64,000 bases of DNA from Neorhizobium sp. (lineage in GTDB: Bacteria > Pseudomonadota > Alphaproteobacteria > Rhizobiales > Rhizobiaceae), in contig JAPWKC010000004.1 in NCBI GenBank assembly GCA_028283725.1, forward strand, positions 1,488,001 to 1,552,000, written 5' to 3'. Positions within the stretch are counted from its first letter, which is position 1. Each line of letters opens with the position of its first letter. The translations under genes were made by a program, and so were the position numbers. This document shows positions 1 to 8,630 of this stretch, one piece after another. The notes beneath the pieces were generated by a model, which ran no database searches, had not been told where the DNA came from, and saw nothing but the letters and a program-made list of their open reading frames with translations.

Positions 1-15
1 GCTAAAAGAACCGGG
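1..15 (+). promoter_or_regulatory. 3' end of a SAM-II riboswitch (partial, cut by window edge)
   Basis: The window opens with GCTAAAAGAACCGGG, which matches the conserved 3' tail of the SAM-II (metA) aptamer. In that family this tail forms part of the S-adenosylmethionine pocket and pseudoknot. It lies about 60 nt upstream of metZ, a typical SAM-II target in alphaproteobacteria. Only the tail is in the window, so the aptamer cannot be confirmed here. Calling it a riboswitch is inference from the motif and the downstream gene. Confidence 0.72.
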
Positions 16-23
16 ACGTTATG

Positions 24-54
24 AAACCGGTTTGCTTTTGCGACCGGTTTTTTT
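24..54 (+). terminator. Intrinsic terminator-like hairpin in the metZ leader
   Basis: AAACCGGT (24-31) pairs perfectly with ACCGGTTT (43-50) around an 11-nt loop. A T-run follows (48-54). The segment AACCGG at 9-14 could instead pair with CCGGTT at 27-32, which would break this hairpin. That is a plausible terminator/antiterminator switch coupled to the upstream SAM-II tail. Confidence 0.65.
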
Positions 55-76
55 GTTTCTGAAGGTGGGAAATAGC

Positions 77-1282
77 ATGTCCGACGCGTCCAAGAAGCCC
101 TCGAAATCCTGGCGTCCTGCCACCCAGCTCGTTCATGGCGGAACGCTGCGCTCGCAATTCGGCGAAATGTCGGAAGCGATCTACCTGACGCAGGGCTTTG
201 CCTATGACACGTCGGAAGCGGCCGAGGCCCGCTTCAAGGGCGAGGATGACGGCTTCATCTATGCCCGCTACGGAAGCCCCACCAACGACATGTTCGAAAA
301 GCGCATGTGCCTCCTGGAAGGCGCAGAAGAAGGCCGCGCCACGGCATCGGGCATGGCCGCCGTTGCCGCCGCCCTTCTTTGCCAGCTGCGCGCCGGCGAC
401 CATATCGTCGCTGCCCGCGCGCTCTTCGGCTCCTGCCGATGGGTGGTCGAGACGCTTGCGCCGCGCTACGGCATCGAATGCACGCTGGTCGATGGCCGCC
501 ATCTCGAGAACTGGGAAAAGGCGATCCAGAAGAATACCAAGGTGTTCTTCCTCGAAAGCCCGACCAACCCGACGCTCGAAATCGTCGATATTGCCGGCGT
601 CGCCAAGCTTGCCAACCAGATCGGCGCACGCGTCGTCGTCGACAACGTGTTTGCCACGCCGCTCTTCCAGAAGCCGCTCGAACTCGGCGCCCATACGGTC
701 GTCTATTCGGCGACCAAGCATATCGACGGCCAGGGCCGCAGCCTTGCCGGTGTCATCCTGTCGGACCGCGAATGGGTTCTGGAACATCTGCAGGATTACT
801 ATCGCCATACCGGCCCGGCCATGTCACCCTTCACCGCCTGGACACTGATCAAGGGTCTCGAAACCCTGCCGATCCGCGTCAAGCAGCAGACAGAGAACGC
901 CGGCAAGATCGCCGATTTCCTGGCCGAGCAGACCCAGGTTGCCAAGGTGACCTATCCGGGCCGCAAGGACCATCCGCAGGCCGACATCATCGCCAAGCAG
1001 ATGACCGGCGGCTCGACGTTGGTCTGCTTCGAGCTGAAGGGCGGCAAGGACGCGGCCTTCAAGCTCCAGAATGCGCTCGACGTCGTGACGATTTCCAACA
1101 ATCTGGGCGATACCCGCAGCCTGATCACCCATCCGGCCACCACGACGCACAAGAACCTCACGGACGAGGCACGCGCCGAACTCGGCATCTCGCCCGGCAC
1201 GGTGCGCTTCTCGGCCGGCATCGAGGATACGCAGGATCTTCTGGAAGATTTTGCCAAGGCGCTCGCTGCAGCCGGTGTCTGA
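77..1282 (+). CDS. metZ: O-succinylhomoserine sulfhydrylase
   Basis: Cytoplasmic PLP enzyme of the Cys/Met metabolism family. It makes homocysteine from O-succinylhomoserine and sulfide in direct-sulfhydrylation methionine synthesis. The protein is 401 aa, the usual size. The PLP-binding lysine sits in YSATKHIDGQGR near residue 216, and SGMAAVAAALL near residue 90 fits the cofactor phosphate region. The chosen ATG has AAGGTGGG 7 nt upstream; an in-frame extension to 32 would run into the leader hairpin. It is probably controlled by SAM through the upstream riboswitch. A cystathionine gamma-synthase role is less likely given the leader and the alphaproteobacterial context. Confidence 0.93.
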   Translation: MSDASKKPSKSWRPATQLVHGGTLRSQFGEMSEAIYLTQGFAYDTSEAAEARFKGEDDGFIYARYGSPTNDMFEKRMCLLEGAEEGRATASGMAAVAAALLCQLRAGDHIVAARALFGSCRWVVETLAPRYGIECTLVDGRHLENWEKAIQKNTKVFFLESPTNPTLEIVDIAGVAKLANQIGARVVVDNVFATPLFQKPLELGAHTVVYSATKHIDGQGRSLAGVILSDREWVLEHLQDYYRHTGPAMSPFTAWTLIKGLETLPIRVKQQTENAGKIADFLAEQTQVAKVTYPGRKDHPQADIIAKQMTGGSTLVCFELKGGKDAAFKLQNALDVVTISNNLGDTRSLITHPATTTHKNLTDEARAELGISPGTVRFSAGIEDTQDLLEDFAKALAAAGV

Positions 1283-1303
1283 CATTCATCGGGAGTAAAA
1301 AAG

Positions 1304-1331
1304 CCGGCGACAGAATGTATCCTGTCGCCGG
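1304..1331. terminator. Stem-loop after metZ
   Basis: CCGGCGACAG (1304-1313) and CTGTCGCCGG (1322-1331) form a perfect 10-bp stem with an 8-nt loop, 21 nt after the metZ stop. An A-run precedes it but no T-run follows on the + strand. It may therefore protect the 3' end or terminate mainly leftward transcription. Confidence 0.5.
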
Positions 1332-1468
1332 ATTCACCATATCGATTATCCCTAATTCTCGAAACCAATCACGCTTGCTTGCGCAAGCTGCGAGAATTCT
1401 TGACGTTTCTGCAACCTTGCCTGATATCAGGCGCTTGGAGCCTCCGAGGGAGAGGCGTTGAGGTTGCC

Positions 1469-1861
1469 ATGTATCGCGCCCGTACACGAGACATCGAAGT
1501 CGCGGTCGAACCGTTCTATATCGAGGAACAATCGAGCCCCGAGGACAGCCGCTATGTCTGGGGCTACCGGATCGTCATCGAGAACCATTCCGACCTGACC
1601 GTCACGCTGGTGCATCGCTACTGGAGCATAACCGACCAGAACGGCCTGATCGACGAAGTCGATGGTCCGGGCGTCGTCGGCGAGAAGCCGCGCCTGCAAC
1701 CCGGCGACAGCTACGAATATTCGTCCGGATGCCCGCTCGACACGCCGTCAGGCATGATGTTTGGCCATTACGACATGCTGAGCGACGAAGGCGAGCGTTT
1801 CAAGGTGACGATCCCGGCCTTCTCTCTCGATACGCCGGGCCTCGCCAGAACTCTCAACTGA
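1469..1861 (+). CDS. apaG: ApaG family protein
   Basis: A 130-aa protein filling the whole ApaG domain, a single fibronectin-III-like beta-sandwich of unclear biochemical role. Family traits seen are [20 protein letters not shown] near residues 31-50, followed by the [21 protein letters not shown] stretch. The start is the ATG before [10 protein letters not shown]; the frame stays open upstream but the extra residues do not match the family. It lies rightward after metZ and converges with hslO 48 bp away. Confidence 0.92.
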   Translation: MYRARTRDIEVAVEPFYIEEQSSPEDSRYVWGYRIVIENHSDLTVTLVHRYWSITDQNGLIDEVDGPGVVGEKPRLQPGDSYEYSSGCPLDTPSGMMFGHYDMLSDEGERFKVTIPAFSLDTPGLARTLN

Positions 1862-1909
1862 CCAGAACTCCTAACCGGCATCAATTCAAGCGGTCGGTTT
1901 GAGACCGCC

Positions 1910-2902
1910 TCAGGCGGCCGCAAACTCGCCCGTCTCGAAGCGATAGGTCGTCGAGCAGAACTCGCAGGTGACGGCGATATGACCGTCTTCCTCGCTCGCC
2001 TCGATTTCCTCGGCAGAAAAGCCGTCCAGCACGCCCTTGATCTTGTCGCGCGAGCAACTGCAGCGGTCGAACACCGATTGCGGCTCGTAGACCCGAACGC
2101 CCCGCTCATGGAACAGCCGGAACAGCAGCCGCTCGATGGCAAGCTGCGGATCGGTCAGTTCATCGGTATCGATCGTCTCGATCATGGTGCGGGCTTCGTT
2201 CCAGAAATCGTCGTCCGCATGTTCGTCGAAATCCCGCTCGTCGCCATCGCCGCCATGCAGGTCGGGATGGCGCATGCGCTCCGGCGCCTGGGGCAGGAAC
2301 TGCGCGACAAGACCTCCGGCCCGCCAGTTGTGGCGCGGACGGCCCTCCTCGTCGCGGTCGAACAGTTCGGCCACACCAAGGCGAACCTTGGTCGGGATCT
2401 GTTCCGACTGGCGGAAGTAGACGCCGGCGATCTCTTCCAGCGTGGAGCCGTCGAGCGGCACGATGCCCTGGTAAGGCTGCATGCCGCGGCCCTGATCGAT
2501 CGTAAAGGCCAGAATGCCGCGGCCGAGCAGATCCTGCGGCGCGGTCTCGCCTTCAGCGATCGCGGCTTCGAGAGCCTCTTCGTCATAGCGGGCATAGGCG
2601 CGCAGCGCGTCGGGCGTCGAGAAATCGGCAACCAGGAGATCGACCGGACCATCACCCTTCGTCTGCATGGTGAACTTGCCCTCGAATTTCAGCGAGGTGC
2701 CCAGAAGCGCGGTCAGCGTGATCGCCTCGGCCAGAAGCCGTGCGACAGGCGCCGGATAATCGTGACGCGCGAGAATGGTGTTTAACAGCGGGCCGAGATG
2801 AACCGCGCGGCCGCGCACGTCGAGGCTATCCACCTGAAAGGGGACAACCCGGTCATCGCCGGCAAAATCGAGATCGTTCAGTTCAACTGTGGCTTCCGCC
2901 AT
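1910..2902 (-). CDS. hslO: Redox-regulated chaperone Hsp33
   Basis: Hsp33 holdase, active under oxidative stress when its C-terminal zinc centre is oxidised. The protein is 330 aa, slightly longer than the enterobacterial form. The four zinc cysteines are visible as CSCS near residue 281 and CEFC near residue 314. It is the gene downstream of argD-argF but is separated by 324 bp, so it may have its own promoter. The initiation region (AGGAG 7 nt before ATG, then Met-Ala-Glu-Ala) closely resembles that of argD. Confidence 0.95.
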   Translation of the reverse strand: MAEATVELNDLDFAGDDRVVPFQVDSLDVRGRAVHLGPLLNTILARHDYPAPVARLLAEAITLTALLGTSLKFEGKFTMQTKGDGPVDLLVADFSTPDALRAYARYDEEALEAAIAEGETAPQDLLGRGILAFTIDQGRGMQPYQGIVPLDGSTLEEIAGVYFRQSEQIPTKVRLGVAELFDRDEEGRPRHNWRAGGLVAQFLPQAPERMRHPDLHGGDGDERDFDEHADDDFWNEARTMIETIDTDELTDPQLAIERLLFRLFHERGVRVYEPQSVFDRCSCSRDKIKGVLDGFSAEEIEASEEDGHIAVTCEFCSTTYRFETGEFAAA

Positions 2903-3226
2903 GACATCACTCCTTGGCGCCTGGAACGCCGCATCCGCAGGACGCCCGGTGCTCCAGCTACCTGAATTTACGCACCAGACTTTCGCAAGGCCTGGTGCTG
3001 TGGGCCCGACTTTTACACAAGCAGCAGCGCCGGCGGAACCGGCACACGCTTAAAAAAGCCAACGACGATCATGTTGAGGCACCGCAAGATGCCGCCATGC
3101 ACCACAATCGTGGTCCATGTATTGCGGCATACGGTGCGTGCGATTGGCCGCTAGATGGGCGTGGCGGGGCAGAAATTCAAGACGCTGCCCCTACCCCATC
3201 GATCCGGCCCTCAGCCGGGCCAGACG
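2903..3226. other. Gene-free stretch between argF and hslO
   Basis: This 324-bp interval has no convincing reading frame on either strand. Just after the argF stop, reading leftward, GGCCC and GGGCC can form a short stem without a T-run. The hslO ribosome-binding site lies at the left end. I could not place a clear -35/-10 pair. Confidence 0.5.
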
Positions 3227-4144
3227 TCAAACGACGCCGAAGCACCAGGCGAGAATGGATTTCTGCGCGTGAAGGCGGTTTTCCGCCTCGTCAAAGACGA
3301 CCGACTGCGGGCCGTCGATGATCTCGTCCGTCACTTCCTCGCCGCGATGCGCGGGCAGGCAGTGCATGAAGAGCGCATCCTTGTCAGCCTGCTTCATCAG
3401 TTCGCGATTGACCTGATAGGGCTGGAAGATGTTGTGGCCGCGCGCCTTATGCTCCTGGTTCATCGATACCCAGGTATCGGTGACAACCAGATCGACGCCG
3501 GCGACCGCGCGTTCGGCATCATGCGTCAGCATGATCTCGCCGCCATTGTTGCGCGCCCAGTTGAGGAACCTGTCATGCGGCTCTGAGCCCATGGGCACGG
3601 CCATGTTCATCTTGTAGCCGAAACGGGCGGCACCCTCAACGAAGGAATGAAGGACATTGTTGCCGTCGCCGGTCCAGGCGATGGTCTTGCCGGCAACCGG
3701 GCCGCGATGCTCCTCGAAGGTCATCAGGTCGGCCATGATCTGGCAGGGATGCGTGTCGTCGGTCAGCGCGTTGATGACCGGAACCGTCGCATGCTCGGCC
3801 ATTTCCATCAGGCGACGGTGATCCGTGGTGCGGATCATGATCGCATCGACGTAACGGGAGAGAACGCGGGCGGTATCGCCGATCGTCTCGGCGCGGCCGA
3901 GCTGCATTTCGGTGCCGGAGAGGAACAGCGTCTCGCCGCCCAGCTGGCGCATGCCGACATCGAAGGAGACGCGCGTGCGGGTGGAGGGCTTTTCGAAAAT
4001 CATCGCCAGCATCTTGCCGGCGAGCGGCTTATCGGCGGTGCCGGCCTTGGTCGCGACCTTGCGGGACTTGGCGTCATCGAGGATGGTGCGGAGATCCGCC
4101 GAGGAGACGGCGGAGATATCGAGGAAATGCTTCGGAGCTGCCAT
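3227..4144 (-). CDS. argF: Ornithine carbamoyltransferase
   Basis: Makes citrulline from ornithine and carbamoyl phosphate in arginine synthesis. The protein is 305 aa. The carbamoyl-phosphate site STRTR is near residue 51, HPCQ near residue 130, and the ornithine-loop motif [10 protein letters not shown] near residue 260. The start used is the ATG before AAPKHFLDI; an in-frame ATG 30 nt upstream adds unlikely residues. It is 54 bp downstream of argD in the same direction, and the two form an arginine operon. Confidence 0.95.
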   Translation of the reverse strand: MAAPKHFLDISAVSSADLRTILDDAKSRKVATKAGTADKPLAGKMLAMIFEKPSTRTRVSFDVGMRQLGGETLFLSGTEMQLGRAETIGDTARVLSRYVDAIMIRTTDHRRLMEMAEHATVPVINALTDDTHPCQIMADLMTFEEHRGPVAGKTIAWTGDGNNVLHSFVEGAARFGYKMNMAVPMGSEPHDRFLNWARNNGGEIMLTHDAERAVAGVDLVVTDTWVSMNQEHKARGHNIFQPYQVNRELMKQADKDALFMHCLPAHRGEEVTDEIIDGPQSVVFDEAENRLHAQKSILAWCFGVV

Positions 4145-4198
4145 TGTATCGGTTCCCTGTCGAGAGGGAACCAATCGTGGAACCCTCCCTGTCGCCCT

Positions 4199-5395
4199 TC
4201 AGGCGGATTTCTTGATCAGCGAGGCGGTCAGCTTTTCGGCTGCCTTTTCGATGCGTGAAAGCCCCTCGCGTGCCTCTTCGGCAGTGACCGTCAGCGGCGG
4301 CAGAAGGCGAACGACGTTGTCGCCGGCCGGCACTGCCAGCATGTGTTCGCCACGCATCGCACCGACGAGATCGCCGGCCGGCACCTTGGCCTTGAGGCCG
4401 AGCAGCAGGCCTTCGCCGCGGATTTCCTCGATCACTTCGGGGAAGCGATCCTTGAGGCTTGCAAGCCCCTGGCGGAAGACAAGCGCGACATCGCGGACAT
4501 GTTCGAGGAAGCTGTCTTCCAGCACGATGTCGAGCACGGCATTGCCGCAGGCCATCGCCAGCGGATTGCCGCCATAGGTCGTTCCATGAATGCCGGGCTT
4601 CATGCCGGAGGCAGCCTCTTGCGTCGCAAGGCAGGCGCCGAAGGGGAAGCCGCCGCCGATGCCCTTGGCGATCGCCATGATATCGGGGGTGACGCCAGCC
4701 CATTCATGGGCAAAGAACTTGCCCGTGCGGCCAACGCCGGTCTGCACCTCATCGAGGATCAGCAACAGGCCCTTGTCGTCGCAGATGCGGCGCAGCTCGC
4801 GCAGGAATTCCTTCGGAACGGGGCGCACGCCGCCCTCGCCCTGGATCGGCTCGATCAGCAGCGCACCGGTATTTTCGTTGATCGCAGCATTGAGTGCCTC
4901 GAGATCACCGAAAGGAACCTGATCGAAGCCCTGGGCCTTCGGCCCGAAGCCTTCCATGTATTTTTCCTGACCGCCGGCCGCGATCGTCGCGATGGTGCGG
5001 CCGTGGAAGGCACCTTCAAAGGTGATGATATGGAATTTCTCCGGATGCCCCTTGGAGAAATGGTACCGACGGGCCGTCTTGATGGCCGTCTCCAGCGCTT
5101 CCGCACCCGAGTTGGTGAAGAACACCTTGTCGGCGAAGGTCGCGTCCACCAGACGGCGCGCAAGGCGCTCCTGCTCCGGGATCTCGTAGAGGTTCGACAG
5201 ATGCCAGACCTTCTCGGCCTGCGACTTCAGCGCTTCGACCAGATGGGGATTGGCATGACCGCAGGAGGTCACGGCGACGCCGGCGCCGAAATCGAGATAT
5301 CGCTCTCCACTTTCCGTCACGAGCCACACGCCCTCTCCTCGCTCAAAGCGCAGAGGTGCCCGTGCAAAAGTGTCGAAAAGCGCGGCTTCAGCCAT
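4199..5395 (-). CDS. argD: Acetylornithine aminotransferase
   Basis: Class III PLP aminotransferase of 398 aa that converts N-acetylglutamate semialdehyde to acetylornithine; many members also serve as succinyldiaminopimelate aminotransferase. The motifs seen are [13 protein letters not shown] (about residue 95), [14 protein letters not shown] (about residue 216) and the Schiff-base lysine in [12 protein letters not shown] (about residue 247). It heads the argD-argF operon. The dual Dap role would suit the dapDE operon elsewhere in the window, but that is inference. Confidence 0.94.
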   Translation of the reverse strand: MAEAALFDTFARAPLRFERGEGVWLVTESGERYLDFGAGVAVTSCGHANPHLVEALKSQAEKVWHLSNLYEIPEQERLARRLVDATFADKVFFTNSGAEALETAIKTARRYHFSKGHPEKFHIITFEGAFHGRTIATIAAGGQEKYMEGFGPKAQGFDQVPFGDLEALNAAINENTGALLIEPIQGEGGVRPVPKEFLRELRRICDDKGLLLILDEVQTGVGRTGKFFAHEWAGVTPDIMAIAKGIGGGFPFGACLATQEAASGMKPGIHGTTYGGNPLAMACGNAVLDIVLEDSFLEHVRDVALVFRQGLASLKDRFPEVIEEIRGEGLLLGLKAKVPAGDLVGAMRGEHMLAVPAGDNVVRLLPPLTVTAEEAREGLSRIEKAAEKLTASLIKKSA

Positions 5396-5418
5396 GGCGA
5401 CATCACTCCTGTCATCGG

Positions 5419-5467
5419 CCGGGACAACGACGTCCCGGAAAAATCAAAATGCCGCCCTCAGGGCGGC
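5419..5467 (-). promoter_or_regulatory. Two hairpins in the argD leader
   Basis: Read on the minus strand, GCCGCCC and GGGCGGC (5467 to 5451) form a 7-bp stem with a 3-nt loop. A U-rich stretch follows (5450-5438). A second stem, CCGGGAC with GTCCCGG, occupies 5438-5419. The first resembles an intrinsic terminator and starts where transcription from the predicted promoter would begin. It could be a 5' stabiliser or an attenuator. Confidence 0.45.
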
Positions 5468-5473
5468 GGCCGC

Positions 5474-5502
5474 ACTATCGGCATTTAGCCCCGGCATGTC
5501 AA
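5474..5502 (-). promoter_or_regulatory. Sigma-70-like promoter for argD-argF
   Basis: On the minus strand TTGACA (5502-5497) is followed after exactly 17 nt by GATAGT (5479-5474), about 80 nt before the argD start codon. Confidence 0.55.
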
Positions 5503-5578
5503 CAAAACTCGGCGTTTCCCGAGGGAAAACGGCGATATAACAGGGCACTCGGAGGGGTTGTCGGCATGTGACAAAAAT

Positions 5579-5770
5579 GACTCGCCAGGGCAGCAAGTTG
5601 GGGAAAACCGGAAAATCGATTCCCGCTGATTCGCCCGACTCTTGCCACGGAGTCAGCCTCACATTAGGTTAAACATCAATTACTAGACTGCATGCGGCGG
5701 AACTAGTCACCTAAAACATAGATATAGTGGGTGTTGTGGGCAAGTGCTCACAGCAAAGGTAGACGGATTC
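5579..5770 (+). promoter_or_regulatory. gcrA control region: GANTC cluster and CtrA-like half-sites
   Basis: Six GANTC sites (the CcrM methylation sequence) lie at 5579, 5618, 5628, 5637, 5650 and 5766; five of them are within 76 bp. At 5669-5683 TTAA-N7-TTAC differs by one base from the CtrA site TTAA-N7-TTAA. GcrA and CtrA regulation through such sites is established in Caulobacter-type alphaproteobacteria. Binding here is inferred. Confidence 0.6.
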
Positions 5771-5805
5771 TGCATGCTGCATACGTTCAAAGGCGGAGAA
5801 CGGGC

Positions 5806-6351
5806 ATGAACTGGACGGACGAGCGCGTCGAGAGACTTAAGAAATTGTGGTCGGAAGGCTTGAGTGCCAGCCAGATCGCAGCACAACTTGGCGGTGTCAG
5901 CCGCAACGCGGTGATCGGCAAGGTTCACCGCCTCAACCTGCCTGGCCGCGCCAAGGCAGGCGGCAGCACCGCGCAGAGCCGTGCCGTGAAGCGGCCGGCC
6001 GCGCCCCAGCAGCGCCCGACCACGTTTACCGCCCGCCCACAGCAGCAGGCTCGCCCTGTCGTTCGCAGCGCCGGCGCAGTGGCGCTGAAGGAAGACATGG
6101 ATCTGGAAGCCGTCGAGGCCATGGACTACCGCCCGGCCGGCAGGAATGTCGTTCTGCCGATCTCGCGCCGCCTGTCGCTGACGGACCTGACGGAACGCAC
6201 ATGCAAATGGCCTGTCGGCGATCCGCTGAAGGACGACTTCCATTTCTGCGGTTGCGAATCCTCCGATACCTCGCCCTATTGCAAGTACCACGCCAAGCTC
6301 GCCTATCAGCCGGTTCACGATCGCCGCAAGGCAAGCGCCGCACGCGCCTGA
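5806..6351 (+). CDS. gcrA: GcrA-family cell cycle regulator
   Basis: A 181-aa DNA-binding regulator that in alphaproteobacteria acts with sigma-70 RNA polymerase at promoters bearing methylated GANTC. The N-terminal GcrA DNA-binding helix-turn-helix is clear (WTDERVERLKKLWSEGLSA, residues 3-21, then VSRNAVIGKVHRLNL). The middle is Ala/Gln/Pro rich. A Cys-containing C-terminus (CKWPVGDP, FCGCES, YCKYH) is typical. The ATG used has GGCGGAG about 12 nt upstream; an in-frame start at 5731 adds an unrelated leader. It is divergent from argD. Confidence 0.95.
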   Translation: MNWTDERVERLKKLWSEGLSASQIAAQLGGVSRNAVIGKVHRLNLPGRAKAGGSTAQSRAVKRPAAPQQRPTTFTARPQQQARPVVRSAGAVALKEDMDLEAVEAMDYRPAGRNVVLPISRRLSLTDLTERTCKWPVGDPLKDDFHFCGCESSDTSPYCKYHAKLAYQPVHDRRKASAARA

Positions 6352-6398
6352 CACGCTCCGGCAAGCCCCAAAACGGCTTGCCAACCCGGATAGTTTCG

Positions 6399-6429
6399 AG
6401 CCGCCCGCGACACTCGCCGGCGGCTTTTT
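6399..6429 (+). terminator. Intrinsic terminator after gcrA
   Basis: AGCCGCC (6399-6405) pairs with GGCGGCT (6419-6425), followed by TTTTT. A second T-less hairpin, GGCAAGCC/GGCTTGCC, precedes it at 6360-6382. Confidence 0.65.
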
Positions 6430-6570
6430 GCTGCCCTGATCGCAAGGCAAGCGCCTCCAGGCTTGCCGCCAGTGGCGCAAATCCCTATATGAGCGACAAG
6501 CGAGGACGACCTCCCCCATGTCGGGTATCATACGGGACGGCCCGAGGTTTTAGATCTTGGGAGACCATCC

Positions 6571-7005
6571 ATGCGCTCGACAGGCGACCGTATCCGCCAC
6601 GCCATCAGTTTTGAAATCATCGGCCTCATGCTGATCGTTCCACTCGGAGCGATGGCGTTCCACATGCCGGCCGCCGATATGGGGATCGTCGGCATAGCCA
6701 GCGCGACGATCGCGACGGGGTGGAACTATCTCTACAATCTCGGCTTCGACCACCTGATGCGCCGGCTCACCGGCGGCACGCAAAAGTCCGCAGCGGTGCG
6801 GATCGCCCATGCGGTGGTGTTCGAGCTTGGTCTTCTCGTCGTGCTTCTGCCGCTGATCGCCTGGTATCTGGGGATCGGTCTCTGGCAGGCGCTGACGATG
6901 GATATCTCGTTCGCGCTGTTTTACGTGGTCTATGCCTTTGCCTTCAACTGGCTCTATGACCGGCTTTTCCCGCTGCCGGAATGGCAAGCGCAAAAGGCCG
7001 CCTGA
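6571..7005 (+). CDS. PACE family efflux transporter
   Basis: A 144-aa inner-membrane protein made of two tandem bacterial transmembrane pair units, i.e. four hydrophobic segments (about residues 13-30, 38-55, 84-101 and 109-127). The typical N-terminal R..HA.SFE motif, with its conserved membrane glutamate, is near residue 15, and a related pattern (RIAHAVVFE) starts the second half. PACE proteins export biocides such as chlorhexidine or acriflavine, and possibly short diamines. The actual substrate is not predictable. Confidence 0.85.
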   Translation: MRSTGDRIRHAISFEIIGLMLIVPLGAMAFHMPAADMGIVGIASATIATGWNYLYNLGFDHLMRRLTGGTQKSAAVRIAHAVVFELGLLVVLLPLIAWYLGIGLWQALTMDISFALFYVVYAFAFNWLYDRLFPLPEWQAQKAA

Positions 7006-7046
7006 ACGGCGGCCTCCGGCTTGATGCCAAACTCTCTGGGTATCAC

Positions 7047-7083
7047 TGTCGTCATTCTCAGGCTTGTCCCGAGGATGACGGAG
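7047..7083. repeat. Extragenic palindromic repeat, copy A
   Basis: GTCATTCTCAGGCTTGTCCC followed by GAGGATGACGG forms an imperfect hairpin between the converging PACE gene and phoB. The ending GAGGATGACGG recurs in intergenic hairpins near 51193-51222 and 57152-57181, so this is a dispersed repeat family. Confidence 0.6.
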
Positions 7084-7127
7084 GAGAGGTTTGCGGCCCT
7101 TTGCACAGGGACGGCTAGAAGCCGCGA

Positions 7128-7817
7128 TCAGGCTTCCATCGAATAGCCCGCACCGCGAACGGTGCGGATGACATCCTGCATGTTGGAGAAGTTCAGCGCC
7201 TTGCGCAGGCGGCCGACATGCACGTCGACGGTGCGCTCGTCCACGTAGATATCGTGGCCCCAGACACCGTCCAGAAGCTGCGAGCGGGAGAAGACACGGC
7301 CGGGCGAGGCCATCAGGAATTCCAGAAGACGGAATTCCGTTGGCCCGAGACGGACTTCGCGGGTCTTGCGGTGGACGCGGTGGGTCTCGCGATCCAGCTC
7401 TATATCGCCGCAGCGCAGCACGCTGGACAGAACTTCAGGACGGGCGCGTCGCAGCATCGCCTTGACGCGAGCCATCAGCTCGGGCGTCGAGAACGGCTTG
7501 ACGACATAATCGTCGGCACCGGTGGCAAGCCCGCGAACGCGCTCGCTTTCCTCGCCACGCGCCGTCAGCATGATAATCGGCAGCCGCTCGGTTTCCGGGC
7601 GCTGGCGAAGGCGGCGGCACAGTTCGATGCCGGAGACGCCCGGCAGCATCCAGTCGAGGATCAGGAGATCCGGCGTGCGTTCCTGCAGGCGGATCTCCGC
7701 CTCGTCACCACGCGGAATGGTCTCGACGTCATAGCCTTCGGCTTCCAGATTGTACCGGAGGAGGACGCTCAGCGCCTCCTCGTCTTCTACCACTGCGATC
7801 TTCGGCTGCATGCTCAT
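7128..7817 (-). CDS. phoB: Phosphate regulon response regulator PhoB
   Basis: A 229-aa OmpR/PhoB-type regulator. The receiver domain occupies about residues 5-118, with phosphoacceptor Asp in LLILDWMLPG (about residue 55) and the conserved Lys in VVKPF. The C-terminal winged-helix domain (about 130-228) contains DERTVDVHVGRLRKAL. It is the last gene of phoR-pstSCAB-phoU-phoB, 26 bp after phoU. PhoB phosphorylated by PhoR would bind the Pho boxes seen upstream of pstS and phoR. Confidence 0.96.
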   Translation of the reverse strand: MSMQPKIAVVEDEEALSVLLRYNLEAEGYDVETIPRGDEAEIRLQERTPDLLILDWMLPGVSGIELCRRLRQRPETERLPIIMLTARGEESERVRGLATGADDYVVKPFSTPELMARVKAMLRRARPEVLSSVLRCGDIELDRETHRVHRKTREVRLGPTEFRLLEFLMASPGRVFSRSQLLDGVWGHDIYVDERTVDVHVGRLRKALNFSNMQDVIRTVRGAGYSMEA

Positions 7818-7843
7818 CCTGCTCCGTAACCTTCAGCGCCGCG

Positions 7844-8554
7844 TTAGCTGGCGGCGCCGACCGTGTTCGAGGTGTCGTCCTTCGGGCGTTCGCCCTCCGG
7901 CTGGGCGCCGGTCGTCATGTAGTAGATGGTCTCTGCGATATTGGTGGCGTGGTCGCCGATGCGCTCGATGTTCTTGGCGCAGAACAGGAGATGCGTGCAG
8001 GTGGTGATGTTGCGCGGATCTTCCATCATGTAGGTCAAAAGCTCGCGGAAGAGCGAGGTGTACATAGCGTCGATCTCTTCGTCGCGCAGGCGGATGGCTT
8101 CCGCCTTCTCGGCCGAACGACCGACATAGACGTCGAGCACTTCTTTCAGCTGCACCAGAGCGAGATCGGACAGATGCTCGATGCCGCGGGCAAGCTTGCG
8201 CGGAACGCCGGTGCCCTGCACGGCGATGACGCGCTTGGCCGTGTTCTTGCCAAGGTCGCCGACGCGCTCGAGGTCTGCTGCGATGCGCAGCGTGCCGACG
8301 ATTTCGCGAAGGTCGGCGGCCACCGGCTGGCGGCGGGCGATCGTGGTGATCGCCTTGTCCTGGATCTCGCGCTCGCCGTTGTCGAGGATCACGTCGTCCG
8401 AGATCACCTTCTGGGCAAGGTTGGTGTCGGAATTGACCAAAGCGCGCACGGCATCGCCGCACATCTGTTCGGCCAGACCGCCCATTTCCGAGATACGGCG
8501 GGTCAGGTACTGCAGTTCTTCATCGAAAGCCGATAGCGTATGGGTCGAAGCCAT
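7844..8554 (-). CDS. phoU: Phosphate signalling complex protein PhoU
   Basis: A 236-aa protein with two three-helix PhoU domains. The metal-binding E/D..D motifs are visible, for example DLERVGDLGKNTAKR in the first half and IERIGDHATNIAET in the second. It links the Pst transporter to PhoR and represses the regulon when phosphate is plentiful. The ATG chosen has AAGGA 8 nt upstream; a start 21 nt earlier lacks one. It lies between pstB (76 bp) and phoB. Confidence 0.95.
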   Translation of the reverse strand: MASTHTLSAFDEELQYLTRRISEMGGLAEQMCGDAVRALVNSDTNLAQKVISDDVILDNGEREIQDKAITTIARRQPVAADLREIVGTLRIAADLERVGDLGKNTAKRVIAVQGTGVPRKLARGIEHLSDLALVQLKEVLDVYVGRSAEKAEAIRLRDEEIDAMYTSLFRELLTYMMEDPRNITTCTHLLFCAKNIERIGDHATNIAETIYYMTTGAQPEGERPKDDTSNTVGAAS

Positions 8555-8630
8555 CTTGGTTCCTTCCGGAGACAATGCTCATCAAAGAGCGTGAGGGGTC
8601 ACGGGCGACGCGGGAGTAACGGGAAACCGA

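Noticed and set aside
5735..5750. DnaA-box-like TGTGGGCAA near the gcrA promoter
   Set aside because: Two mismatches to the consensus and no second box nearby; too weak to claim.
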